Below are positions 6,821 to 15,465 of a stretch of 64,000 bases of DNA, piece after piece. Position 1 is the stretch's first letter. Every line of letters starts with the position of its first letter. Below the pieces are notes generated by a model that worked only from the letters and a program-made list of their open reading frames with translations, had not been told where the DNA came from and made no database searches. Made by a program: the position numbers and the translations under genes. Origin of the DNA: Stieleria maiorica (GTDB taxonomy: Bacteria > Planctomycetota > Planctomycetia > Pirellulales > Pirellulaceae); NCBI RefSeq assembly GCF_008035925.1, contig NZ_CP036264.1, forward strand, positions 519,774 through 583,773, in the 5' to 3' direction.

Positions 6821-9800
6821 TTACGTCGTCACGCGGCTGCCGTCCCACCAGGCGTCGTTGCGATTCCAAACTTCCTCGGGGATCTCTTCCTGGGCCGCTT
6901 CGCTTTCGAAGAGTTCTTGATTGACCGCCCGGTGGGCGGCTCGGAGCGTTTCGGCCGCGCGCTCTTCGGTGCTGATTTTTCCGTCGGCCGGTTCGCGTTG
7001 GAACCATGCCCAGCCGATCGAAGGCGACGCGGCGGCGATCGGTTCCTCGTCCACTTCGTCGGTCTCGTATTCCGCTTCGTCATCAAAGTCGTCGCGGACC
7101 ACGACGGGTTTGGGCTTGCGTTTGACCGGCGGACGCGGTTTTTCGATCGGCTTGACTTTGGGAGCCGGCGGGGGCTCGGGGGCGGGCGGTTCCACGGCGA
7201 CCGGTTCAGGCTCCGGCGGGAGGACGGGTTCGGGCTCCGGCTCGGGACTCGGTTCAGGCTCGGCAGGCAATTGAGCTTCCACCGGTTCGGCTTCGGGCTC
7301 CTCGGCCAGTTCTTCCTCGCCCTCCTCCAGCAATTCTTCGTCGACGTATTCTTCCTCTTCCTCGACTTCGTACTGGTCCTCTTCTTCCTCGGGCAACAGG
7401 ATGGTCGCCCGTCCCGGTGTACCTTGGGCCGGCAACTGTCGGACTTCGACGTCGATCGAATGGAAGATGTCGACGATGTGGTCATGGCAGGTGAACATCA
7501 TCACCTGGTGACCGAGTTCGGCGAAGGTCTTCAGAGTTTCGGCGGCGTGCAAGGCGCGATCGCCGTCGAAGTTGACCAGCACGTCGTCCAGGATCAGCGG
7601 CAACATGACGCCACGCCGCGCGTACGCCGCCGCCAACGACAACCGCAGCGCGATGAAGACGGCTTCGCGGGTTCCGCGGCTGAGCACTTCCAAGGGGACA
7701 GGGTTGCCGTCGGCGCTATCGATTTTCAGCTGGTTGGTGCCCAGCGGGGTCCAAATCCGTGTGTACTTTCCGTCGGTCAATTGGGCCAGGAACGAAGACG
7801 CTTCACGCAGGGTTTCCGGTTGGCGTTCGCGTTCAAACTTGCCGCACACCTCTTCGACCAGACAGCTGGCGGTCGCCAACGTCTGCCAACGCTGTGCGAG
7901 CGATTGAATTTTTCGGTTGACGCAGCCGAGTTCCAGTTGTGCAACCATCAATCGATTGTCGTCGGCCAGGTGTTTCATGTCGGCGACGCATTCGCCGATC
8001 TGGGTTTGCAACGTCGCGATGCGTTGTTGGGTTTCGGTCGTGCGTGAGGAGAGCAGTTCCCATTTGCGTTCCAGATCTGCTTGTGTCGTGTCCTTTATTT
8101 CGCGGCTGACATCGTCGTAGGACAGGTTGCCGCCGATCATGGATCGGATCTGTTTGTCAACCGCAGCATGTTGCTCTTTCAGCTGCGCCAAACTCGCTTT
8201 GCTGTCGACCAATTGATAGAACTGCTCGGGGGTGGCGACGCCGCACTTGGCCCACAGCGCACGACGTTGTTGTTCGCCGCGTTCGATGGCACGGGCGAGC
8301 GACGCGTGCTGGCGTTTGAGTTGTGCGTCCTGGTCCTTGAGGTCGCGACGGCGTTTGATCCAATGCCGTTGTCGCTGGATCTCTTCTTGCAGGTGGTTCA
8401 GTTGCTCCAGCGGCCCGATCCGGCTGCCGCGTCGGGGTGCGGGTTCCGCCGCCGCTTCCCGAGCGGTGTCGTCGGAGTGGTCATCGTTGCTGGCCTGCTG
8501 TTGATCCTTTTCGCTGATCTGCAGCGATTCCGAGTACAGTGCTTCGATCCGTTTGGCGATGCCTTGTCGTTCGCGCTCGCGTTGGTCTTTTTCGGCCTGC
8601 AGTTCTTCCAGACGTCGCAGACTGCCTTGCAGCGTTTCGTAGCCTTCGCTCAGCTTGCGAACGCTTCGTGGTGACATCGAATCGGCGAGACCGAGTTTGC
8701 GCAGCGTGGCCGACCACTGGCGTCGGGCGGCTTTCAGGTTTTCGGCGGCCTTGACCGCTTTGGCGCGCGCCGTCTCGTAGGCCTGTTTGGCCGCGGCGTG
8801 GGCGTGGTAGGATGGCATGCTGGCCTCCAGATCGGTCAGCAGCAGTTCGGCCTGGCGGACGCGAAATTCGATCGGCTGGCTGCTTCCGGGCAACTCCGAT
8901 TCGACGTCGTCCTCTTCGGCTTCCAGCTCACGAATCTGTTTTCTCAGCAGGTCGATTTGACGGTCGCAATCTTCGCGGTCGACGGTCGTCGAACGATGAT
9001 TGTTCTGTTTGCTGAAGAAATACAGCGTGATCGCCATCAATCCGAACAGCATCCAGACCATGCCGGCGGTCGGTGTCGGTTCGCCCGCCAAGAACCAGGT
9101 GATTCCCAAAAAGTGGGAGAACGCCACGATCAAGCACGCCCCGCCGACGACGAACGGCAACCCCATCAGCAACAGGCTGTCGATCGGCAGGACTTCGGCG
9201 GTGGACAGATCGACCGATTCGTTTTCCAGCGAGCGGTAATGCCGCTTCAGTTTTTCGATGTGTTCGCCCAACTGCATCGCGCGGCGGAGCGAAGCCAGGT
9301 GTTCGTTTTCCTGACGGATCGCTTGTTGCAAGTCCGTCGCCCGCGTGCGCTGCAAGACCTCGCCGAGCTCTTCGTCGAAGTGCTCCATGCGTTTCTTATG
9401 CTCGACGCCTTCACCGCGCGCCTGCTTCAATAGAAACAGTTGCTCTTTGACTCGCTTGGCCGGACCGGAGAGGGCCGACAAGGTTTGCCGCGACAGGTCG
9501 GGCATTTGCGTCGAATCGCCGCTGATGATCGATTGGCGGTCTTCATCGCTGAGCCCCAGTTTTTCCGCGTCGGCGACCAGTTGGTTGCGTGCTTTCAGGA
9601 TCTGCGTGTCGACCTTCTCGATCTGCTCCTCGAGCGATTCGACCCAGGTCGCCTGTTCGGTCGCCGCTTCGATTCGCCCTTGCAGGTCCAGCATGCCGGC
9701 GCTGACGGGCAGCTGGGCAGCCTTGTCCCGCAGCGACCGCCGCTTGGTTTTGACCTCTTCCAGCTTGGTGCGACGATCTTGAATCATCGCTTCGATCTGG

Positions 9801-10654
9801 ACCAGTTGGCCGGGAGCCTCGTCGGGCAGATGCGTCTCGGCTTCGATCGCCGCGATCTCGCCGGCGATGCGGGTCCGATCGGTCCACTGATCAAAGACGC
9901 TGATCGCCGCTTCGACGTGTCGTGATTCGCGTTCCCAGGCGGTGATCCGGGTGCGCAGGTCACTGATTTCCTTTTGCTGAGTTTGGCGCAGACTGGCCAA
10001 TTCGCTCCAACGACGACTCTGGCCGGTCAGCCGTTGGACTTCATCGCGCAGGTCTTCACGCCGTCGGAGCAACGATTCCAGCTTGTCCGCATCGGCTTTG
10101 GCGTTCTTGGAGGATTGTCCGATCAGGGACTTGCGGCCGTCTCGCAATGAGCGAATCACATCGACCAGCGACACGCGATCCAGTCCGCTGGACAGCTTGT
10201 ACAGTTCGTCTGCCGCGGCGGTGTCATCGAGCGTGTTGAGTTCCTGCAACTCGCGCATGCCGATGGCGAACACGTTGGTAAAGATCGGTTCGTCGATCTG
10301 ACCGAGCAGCATGCTCAACCGGTGTTGGCCTTGGGCCAATCCGTCTTGGCCGGTGACCGCCAATTGGCCGACCACACTTTCGTCGGTCATCTTGGCGTGG
10401 CGGCGGATTTGATAGCCGCCGCCGGGTCCGGTCACGCGAACCGCCCCGCCCGGTGTTCCGCCGTAGATCGGCGGCAAATATTTTTCGCGGCGTTCGGCGG
10501 TGAATCCGTACAGCATCGAGCGCAGGAATTGCATCACCGTCGTCTTTCCGGCCTCGTTGGGCCCGTAGAACAGCGTCATGCCGTCCGGCAGCGAATCGAT
10601 GCTCAGCCCCGTCCAGACGCCGAAGCCATCGATGTTCAGGTCTTTGACTTTCAT
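6821..10654 (-). CDS. YhaN/SbcC-like AAA ATPase with acidic proline-rich tail
   Basis: A 1277-residue P-loop protein of the RecN/SMC/SbcC type. Walker A is at residues 31-38 (GPNEAGKT). Long coiled coils follow, and mid-coil there is a membrane hairpin (LLLMGLPFVVGGACLIVAF and MVWMLFGLMAITLYFF), as in YhaN proteins. The ABC signature (EVLSRGTREAVF) and Walker B (LPLILDDVLVNFD) lie near the C-terminal head. The ATG at 10654 overlaps the phosphoesterase stop by 4 bases (ATGA). After the ATPase head there is an extra tail of about 220 residues: runs of Glu, then Pro-Glu/Pro-Val repeats (EPEPSPEPEPEPVLPPEPEP), a basic Pro-Lys patch and a final helical segment. With its partner it is presumably a DNA end-processing or repair complex; the membrane hairpin suggests it is membrane-tethered. 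Substrate is unknown. Confidence 0.85.
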   Translation of the reverse strand: MKVKDLNIDGFGVWTGLSIDSLPDGMTLFYGPNEAGKTTVMQFLRSMLYGFTAERREKYLPPIYGGTPGGAVRVTGPGGGYQIRRHAKMTDESVVGQLAVTGQDGLAQGQHRLSMLLGQIDEPIFTNVFAIGMRELQELNTLDDTAAADELYKLSSGLDRVSLVDVIRSLRDGRKSLIGQSSKNAKADADKLESLLRRREDLRDEVQRLTGQSRRWSELASLRQTQQKEISDLRTRITAWERESRHVEAAISVFDQWTDRTRIAGEIAAIEAETHLPDEAPGQLVQIEAMIQDRRTKLEEVKTKRRSLRDKAAQLPVSAGMLDLQGRIEAATEQATWVESLEEQIEKVDTQILKARNQLVADAEKLGLSDEDRQSIISGDSTQMPDLSRQTLSALSGPAKRVKEQLFLLKQARGEGVEHKKRMEHFDEELGEVLQRTRATDLQQAIRQENEHLASLRRAMQLGEHIEKLKRHYRSLENESVDLSTAEVLPIDSLLLMGLPFVVGGACLIVAFSHFLGITWFLAGEPTPTAGMVWMLFGLMAITLYFFSKQNNHRSTTVDREDCDRQIDLLRKQIRELEAEEDDVESELPGSSQPIEFRVRQAELLLTDLEASMPSYHAHAAAKQAYETARAKAVKAAENLKAARRQWSATLRKLGLADSMSPRSVRKLSEGYETLQGSLRRLEELQAEKDQRERERQGIAKRIEALYSESLQISEKDQQQASNDDHSDDTAREAAAEPAPRRGSRIGPLEQLNHLQEEIQRQRHWIKRRRDLKDQDAQLKRQHASLARAIERGEQQRRALWAKCGVATPEQFYQLVDSKASLAQLKEQHAAVDKQIRSMIGGNLSYDDVSREIKDTTQADLERKWELLSSRTTETQQRIATLQTQIGECVADMKHLADDNRLMVAQLELGCVNRKIQSLAQRWQTLATASCLVEEVCGKFERERQPETLREASSFLAQLTDGKYTRIWTPLGTNQLKIDSADGNPVPLEVLSRGTREAVFIALRLSLAAAYARRGVMLPLILDDVLVNFDGDRALHAAETLKTFAELGHQVMMFTCHDHIVDIFHSIDVEVRQLPAQGTPGRATILLPEEEEDQYEVEEEEEYVDEELLEEGEEELAEEPEAEPVEAQLPAEPEPSPEPEPEPVLPPEPEPVAVEPPAPEPPPAPKVKPIEKPRPPVKRKPKPVVVRDDFDDEAEYETDEVDEEPIAAASPSIGWAWFQREPADGKISTEERAAETLRAAHRAVNQELFESEAAQEEIPEEVWNRNDAWWDGSRVTT

Positions 10655-11907
10655 GATTTGTTCACCCAGTTTGGCTTGCCGCCACGGAGCAGTTCGACAC
10701 CCAGCAGTGTCGCCTGGTCCAACGTTTCGATTCGACGTGTTTGCGGGATCTCGGCCAGCAACGTGGTCGTGCTGGCCGGCAGTCCCGGATGTTCCTCGGT
10801 CATCGGCAGCAGATTGACCGCCGCACCGTCCGATTTGCCGTCCGCTTTGCGGTGCTCGGCGGCGATTCGCAGATAGTCGCCCAGGATCGTGTCTTCTTCG
10901 TGCCACGATTTGGGATACTTTTGAGGTGGTCGAATCCGTAGCGAAGTCGACCATGCGGCCGGAGCACCGTGGCCGTATTCATGGCGGACCCATTCCAACA
11001 GCGCTTCACCGTCGCCGATCTCAATCAACGACTCGCCACTGTCGGCGGTGATGTCCCAGCCGATGATCAGGTGTCTGCCGCCGGCTTCGTGTTGCAGACG
11101 TACGATCCGTTCGCCGAGCAGGTTCTCGATGCTGCCCACCGCGGCGATTTCGTCGGCACGCAGCCGAACGTTGCAGTAGCGGAATAGATCGACCGGCATT
11201 TCGCTGACCCGAACATTCCGCTCGGCATCCACGTCGATGACGGAGAACCCGTGCGAACCCGGCTCGTTTAACGATCGGCCTTGAGGCGAACCGCTGTAAA
11301 GCCCCACGACCTCGCCGTCGGATTCCAATTCCAGCCGATTGTGCTTTCCACCGAGGCACCAAAAGTCGAAGCGTGCTTCGTCCAGCATTTCCAGCGACGC
11401 ATCGCCATAGCCGACGCCGATGGCAAACTCGTCGCCGGGCTCGCATTCGTATCCCGGCACGTGCAGCGAAGATCGACCATCGCTGCCGCGTCCGATCAAT
11501 CGGCAAATCGTTCGGCCGCCGCGTTTGATGTTGATGTCGCTCGCGCGATCCTTGGGAAACAGGGTCACGTTCGGCGGGATCACGACCGCCTCGGGCCACT
11601 TCTGGGGATCATCGACGTTGCCCGCCGCCCAGTAGACCGGGGTGTCGGCGGCGCTGAGTTTTTCAAACTGCTCCAACAGCAGGTTCATTCCGTACGGTCC
11701 GGCCGCCTGCGGGTTCAGCAGGTCGCCGGAGAGAACGACAAAGTCGATGTTGCTCGACAGCGCAGCCTCGAACACCGCCTTGACGGCTTCGTGAGGCGCG
11801 GTGGCCATTTGGTCGCGCAGCGGTGGAGGCAGTTCATCCAAGTCACCGAGTGGGCTTTCCAGATGAAAATCACTCGCGTGGATGAATCGAAAAGATTCGC
11901 CCGGCAT
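10651..11907 (-). CDS. YhaO/SbcD-like metallophosphoesterase
   Basis: A 418-residue calcineurin-like phosphoesterase. Motifs: DxH at residues 13-15 (ASDFH), GD at 61-62 (LSGDLL), GNVD at 96-99, and GGKHNR later. The third motif is normally GNH(D/E); here the His is Val, so transition-state stabilisation may be altered. The ATG at 11907 (MPGESFRFIHASDFH) is preferred to the one at 11946, which adds only a basic leader. It is translationally coupled to the YhaN-like ATPase by an ATGA overlap. SbcCD-type pairs cut DNA hairpins and ends, so a related nuclease role is likely but not shown here. Confidence 0.83.
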   Translation of the reverse strand: MPGESFRFIHASDFHLESPLGDLDELPPPLRDQMATAPHEAVKAVFEAALSSNIDFVVLSGDLLNPQAAGPYGMNLLLEQFEKLSAADTPVYWAAGNVDDPQKWPEAVVIPPNVTLFPKDRASDINIKRGGRTICRLIGRGSDGRSSLHVPGYECEPGDEFAIGVGYGDASLEMLDEARFDFWCLGGKHNRLELESDGEVVGLYSGSPQGRSLNEPGSHGFSVIDVDAERNVRVSEMPVDLFRYCNVRLRADEIAAVGSIENLLGERIVRLQHEAGGRHLIIGWDITADSGESLIEIGDGEALLEWVRHEYGHGAPAAWSTSLRIRPPQKYPKSWHEEDTILGDYLRIAAEHRKADGKSDGAAVNLLPMTEEHPGLPASTTTLLAEIPQTRRIETLDQATLLGVELLRGGKPNWVNKS

Positions 11908-12219
11908 CGGTTCCCTCCGTTTACGCTTTGAGCGTGCTCGCGTCACTGATGAACGAAGCGAAAGACTTTCGTAGTCTTCGTTGATGCTCCCTCATCAATC
12001 CCGTGATCGCGGCGAGAACGAACAACGTGTTCGCCCCGTTTTCGGGCCCGATTCGTGAAACAAATCAGGCCCGTCGGCCGCGCGGTCCTGCGAGTTTAGC
12101 GAAAAGACGAAAAAACCACCAAGCCAGTTTTCCGGACTCTCGGAACAAATGCGTGAAACATTTGGTTCATGGGATTGCTAGCAATACTTGGAGGCGAAGG
12201 GCGAGAGGCGGGGAGATTC

Positions 12220-12251
12220 TGGTCAAAAAATGGGGTGGTCAAAAAATGGGG
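12220..12251. repeat. 16-bp tandem duplication
   Basis: TGGTCAAAAAATGGGG is present twice, head to tail (12220-12235, 12236-12251). The A6 tracts are in phase at 16 bases, not a helical turn multiple. Function unknown. Confidence 0.8.
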
Positions 12252-12284
12252 CAGCGGATGCGGACGAGGGCAGACCGTATTTCC

Positions 12285-12364
12285 TCGTTCCAAGGCTCCG
12301 CCTGGGAACGCAATGCAGGTGTGGCTCCCGCCACACACACCGCGTGTTCTGCGAGGCGGAGCCT
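12285..12364 (+). repeat. Dispersed 'CGTTCCAAGGCTCCGCCTGG' type repeat
   Basis: The core CGTTCCAAGGCTCCGCCTGG followed by GAACG is itself a near palindrome. AGGCTCCGCCT (12293-12303) recurs inverted as AGGCGGAGCCT (12354-12364). From memory, this sequence class is a common intergenic repeat in planctomycetes and some cyanobacteria. Confidence 0.65.
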
Positions 12365-12629
12365 AGGCTGCGCAGGATCGTTCGATTCGTTCGCGTTTTG
12401 GTTCGGAGGATTTTGGCGTTTTCGATTTCGCTAAACCCTTTTGGGATCAGCCGTTTGGCGCCAGCCTACGGGTCTCCAATAGACGCTGGGCCTCGATAGA
12501 CGCTGGGCCTTCACGGTTGCTGGGGCCCGAACGCTTGCGCGAATCGGCTGATGTCACTTGAGTTTCGTCGCCCGATGGCTGCTGTGATTCGACCATCCAT
12601 CGCGGAATGATTTTCCTTCGGCTGAGCCC

Positions 12630-13127
12630 TCATTGACGGCGTCGGTGCCGGGATTGCAACCACGCGGCGTATTCGCCCAAGCTGACTCGCCCGTTTTCGT
12701 CGGTGTCGGCTTCGGCGGGGGATTGCAGCAGCTTCGCGTACTCCTCCGGCGACAGTTCCTGATCGCCATTAAGGTCATACCTGCCGATCAGTCGTTTCGC
12801 ATACTGCACCATTTGGGTGTCCAGCCCTTCGATCCCCAGGCGTCTCTGTTCGGCAATTCGGTCTGATTGCTGCTTCAGTTTGCGGACTTGTTCGATCAAC
12901 GCAGGAATCTGCGCCATCGCCCAGGCCGCGATTTCAGGGTCATCGCTTTTGGCGTGGTCCATTAACAGCGGCAAGGCAGCTTCGACCGAATCCACGACCG
13001 ACAGCGGGTCGGTTTCGGCAGCCTGGTCGCGGGAGGATGGTTGAGGACCCTCGGTTTGCGCGACTGCGTTGTTACAGGCGAGCAGGAGCGCGAAGCCGAT
13101 CGCGGCAGCATACTTATGCTGGGGCAT
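12630..13127 (-). CDS. Exported EF-hand domain protein
   Basis: A 165-residue protein from the ATG at 13127. The N-terminus MPQHKYAAAIGFALLLACNN is a signal peptide, possibly a lipoprotein-like one (LLAC), followed by a low-complexity linker and a helical middle (IPALIEQVRKLKQQSDRIAEQ). Two EF-hand calcium loops are at the C-terminus: DLNGDQELSPEE and DTDENGRVSLGEY, each with acidic residues at positions 1, 3, 5 and 12. Such small EF-hand exported proteins are frequent next to planctomycete sulfatases. It lies 107 bases downstream of the sulfatase on the same strand, so co-transcription is possible. Exact role unknown. Confidence 0.7.
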   Translation of the reverse strand: MPQHKYAAAIGFALLLACNNAVAQTEGPQPSSRDQAAETDPLSVVDSVEAALPLLMDHAKSDDPEIAAWAMAQIPALIEQVRKLKQQSDRIAEQRRLGIEGLDTQMVQYAKRLIGRYDLNGDQELSPEEYAKLLQSPAEADTDENGRVSLGEYAAWLQSRHRRRQ

Positions 13128-13233
13128 GAGATTCTTGCACGGATTGGAGCAGCTTGCCGTTGTAGACTCAGCCTGTTTGATAACCCTGACACGCCATTGA
13201 AGTTGCGTCCGATGGGCCGCTACCGGGCAAAGC

Positions 13234-14610
13234 TCACAATTCCAGCGGATTACCGTGGGAGTCGACCAACGGCGGCTCCCTGACACCCTCCATCGCTCGA
13301 TCGATCACGGCTTGCAATTCGGCTCGCGCCGAGCGGTCGTGTTCGTCGTCTTGCTGCACGAGCGTTTCTTTCAGTGGCAGTTCCCCGATCCGAAACAGTC
13401 GACCGTCGCGGAACAGCTTGTGGGTCTTGTTGAGTGCGAAAACGTGGCGGTTGAATTTTTCTTTATCCCAGCCCGGTCGCGGGTCGTACCAAAAGAATGC
13501 GGCCTCGCGTCGTGGCGTCGGCCGGCCGGTCAGTTGAGGCACGAAGCTGGTGCCGTCGGTATGTTTTCCGTTCTGTTTTTCCGCTCCTGCCAGTTCCAAC
13601 AGGGTCGGATAAAAATCGGAGGCTTCGACGATGCCATCGGCCACGGCGGGTTTGTAGCGGCCGGGGCAATGCACGATCAGCGGCACATGGATGCCGGTCT
13701 GGGTGGGCATCGCTTTGCCGCCGGGGATCGAGCGGCCATCGCTCATCTTGGACGTCACCTGCAAGTGGGTGCCGTTGTCGCTGTAGAAGATGACGATCGT
13801 TTCGCGATCGAGATCCCGCTGGCGCAAGCCACGCAATAGGTTTCCCATCGTCGTGTCCATGTACTCGATCATGTCGCTCCCATAACGCAGATGTTCTTCC
13901 TGCGGTTTGCCGGGATCCCAATCCGCGGAGTTGGGTGTCGGCACGAACGGCCAGTGCGGCAGCGCCATCGGGTAATAGACGAACCGTGGTTTGTCGGTTT
14001 GCTGGTCCAGGAATGCCAGGATCTTTTCCACCCAAACGTCTTCGCCGTATCGACCGTCGTACTTCTTGAGCGTGCCTTCGTTGCCTCGTGTGCCTTCTAA
14101 CATCGTCGGATTGGCGTAACGTGATCCTTTGTCTTCGGTGTGCAACGCGTGAAACAATGCGTACTGGTCGAATCCCGCGTCCTTGGGGTGCATGCCTTTG
14201 CCGCGTCGCTGCTCGGCACCGGGCAGGTCGGGCGGATCGTAGGATTGCAGTTGCCACTTGCCGAAAATCGCGGTCGCGTAGCCGGCATCGGTCATCGCAT
14301 GTCCGAACGTTCGTTCACGCGGATCCAGGATCCCGAAGTAAGTCCAGTTGCGATGATTGTCCTTGCCCGTCATCAACTCCACCCGCGTCGGGGTGCACAG
14401 CGGTTGGGAGTAGGCGTGTGTGAAGCGAACCCCGGCGGACGCCATTTGGTCCAGATTCGGAGTGCGATAGGACACGCCGCCGTAACATCCCAGCCCCTCG
14501 ATCCCGACATCGTCGGCCATGACCAGGATGATGTCGGGCTGTTTTGCAGCGGCCGCTGAAAGAAATGGTCCGCCGAGCAGAACGGCAAGTGGAATCAACA
14601 AACGAAGCAT
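13234..14610 (-). CDS. Exported type I sulfatase
   Basis: A 458-residue arylsulfatase-family hydrolase that would cleave sulfate esters. Signal peptide MLRLLIPLAVLLGGPFLSAA. The metal-binding Asp pair is at residues 33-34 (MADDVG). The formylglycine site is Cys72 in LCTPTRVELMTG, matching C-x-P-x-R, so it needs a formylglycine-generating enzyme or radical-SAM maturase. Later family motifs include GKWQL, the PHWPF segment and SDNGTH. The ATG at 14610 is used because the upstream extension lacks a signal sequence. Planctomycetes encode many sulfatases acting on marine polysaccharides; the substrate here cannot be read. Divergent from the Uma2-type gene. Confidence 0.92.
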   Translation of the reverse strand: MLRLLIPLAVLLGGPFLSAAAAKQPDIILVMADDVGIEGLGCYGGVSYRTPNLDQMASAGVRFTHAYSQPLCTPTRVELMTGKDNHRNWTYFGILDPRERTFGHAMTDAGYATAIFGKWQLQSYDPPDLPGAEQRRGKGMHPKDAGFDQYALFHALHTEDKGSRYANPTMLEGTRGNEGTLKKYDGRYGEDVWVEKILAFLDQQTDKPRFVYYPMALPHWPFVPTPNSADWDPGKPQEEHLRYGSDMIEYMDTTMGNLLRGLRQRDLDRETIVIFYSDNGTHLQVTSKMSDGRSIPGGKAMPTQTGIHVPLIVHCPGRYKPAVADGIVEASDFYPTLLELAGAEKQNGKHTDGTSFVPQLTGRPTPRREAAFFWYDPRPGWDKEKFNRHVFALNKTHKLFRDGRLFRIGELPLKETLVQQDDEHDRSARAELQAVIDRAMEGVREPPLVDSHGNPLEL

Positions 14611-14779
14611 CAGTGGTCTCGGTCGACGGGTTTGGGGAAAGAAGGGGGATCCGCCGTATTTTAATTGTCGTTGCAAAACTAATGGTGCCAGTCGGGTGTC
14701 GAACCCGCGAGGGCAACGGCATCAAGTGGCGTTCCAGGCTGACGGTGTCGACAGAAGTCACGTTTGTCCAGCCGCTGGT

Positions 14780-14834
14780 CCCCTCATCCCAAGCCCTTCT
14801 CCCCCGCAAAGCCGGGGGAGAAGGGAGCCATGGT
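14780..14834. repeat. Dispersed 55-bp hairpin repeat (family C, copy 2)
   Basis: One mismatch in 55 bases to 3844-3898, same orientation. The 13-bp perfect hairpin spans 14794-14825. Here it is in the spacer between the divergent sulfatase and Uma2-type genes. Confidence 0.85.
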
Positions 14835-14897
14835 AAGTTGCCCCGTGTTATACTTGCGATGGCATCCGCCCGACGCCTGCCCACTTTGACCAATCCA

Positions 14898-15434
14898 ATG
14901 TCCGTCGTTCCAAAGTACATTCCGCGATACACCGTTGATGACTACGCGACCTGGGAAGGCGACTGGGAGCTTTGGGACGGGATCGCCGTGTCGATGAGCC
15001 CCAGCCCGTTTGGAGTTCATCAACTGGTGCTGTTTAATCTCGCGGCAGAGCTCCGAACGCAGTTGCTGGCCCAGGATTGTGATGCGGTCGTGCTGGGCGA
15101 AATCGACTGGATCGTTTCTCGCGACACCGTGGTCCGACCGGACGTCGTGGTGTTGTGTGGCGATGTTCCCGAAAAGCACATTGAAACGACTCCCGGATTT
15201 GTCGCCGAGGTCTTATCAGAATCGACGTCTGAGCGTGACCGCACCTTCAAACGCGATCTGTACGACGAACAAGGCGTCGCGATTTACGCGATCCTGGACC
15301 CGGAGCACAAGACGGTCCAGGTCTACCGACGTGGAGAAGACGGCAAGTGGACCTCCGAGCCGGTCGTCGACTCGTTTCAGATCACGTTGTGCGACACCTG
15401 TACCGTGACCGTTCGCCTGGCCGATCTGTTTTGA
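14898..15434 (+). CDS. Uma2-family (DUF820) PD-(D/E)XK nuclease-like protein
   Basis: A 178-residue protein. The N-terminal YTVDDYATWEGDWELWDG and SMSPSPFGVHQLV segments, then VVRPDVVVLCGDVPEKH and a LYDEQGVAIYAILDPEHKTV segment, match the Uma2/DUF820 family, which has a restriction endonuclease-like fold with the Asp of RPDVVV as a metal ligand. The ATG at 14898 removes an upstream part that translates the family C repeat. These proteins are numerous in cyanobacteria and planctomycetes. Their biological role is mostly unknown and some may be relics of mobile nucleases. Confidence 0.8.
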   Translation: MSVVPKYIPRYTVDDYATWEGDWELWDGIAVSMSPSPFGVHQLVLFNLAAELRTQLLAQDCDAVVLGEIDWIVSRDTVVRPDVVVLCGDVPEKHIETTPGFVAEVLSESTSERDRTFKRDLYDEQGVAIYAILDPEHKTVQVYRRGEDGKWTSEPVVDSFQITLCDTCTVTVRLADLF

Positions 15435-15465
15435 TCCATCGGCAATCTGATTGGAAGATCCCCCC

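Larger units (their letters stand above)
11908..12629. other. Long intergenic region with repeats
   Basis: A 722-base spacer upstream of the phosphoesterase/ATPase operon. It contains a 16-base tandem duplication (12220-12251), a palindromic repeat (12285-12364) and a short direct repeat ATAGACGCTGGGCCT near 12479-12510. The operon promoter probably lies between 11908 and 12100. Open frames here are short, lack family resemblance and cross the repeats. I found no convincing RNA gene. Confidence 0.5.

Noticed and set aside
6713-8047. 444-residue open frame on the plus strand.
   Set aside because: It is antisense to the YhaN-like ATPase tail; its Phe/Arg/Gly-rich composition is the mirror of the acidic proline-rich coding sequence.
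12003-12434. 143-residue open frame in the 11908-12629 spacer.
   Set aside because: It translates through a tandem duplication and a dispersed palindrome and has no recognisable domain or good start site.
14683-14710. On the minus strand this reads like a tRNA or tmRNA 3' end (CGGGTTCGACACCCG T-arm, then GGCACCA).
   Set aside because: Numbering from the GTTCGA motif leaves the acceptor two bases short, the T-stem has a G-A mismatch, and no matching 5' acceptor or anticodon arm lies upstream. At most a remnant.
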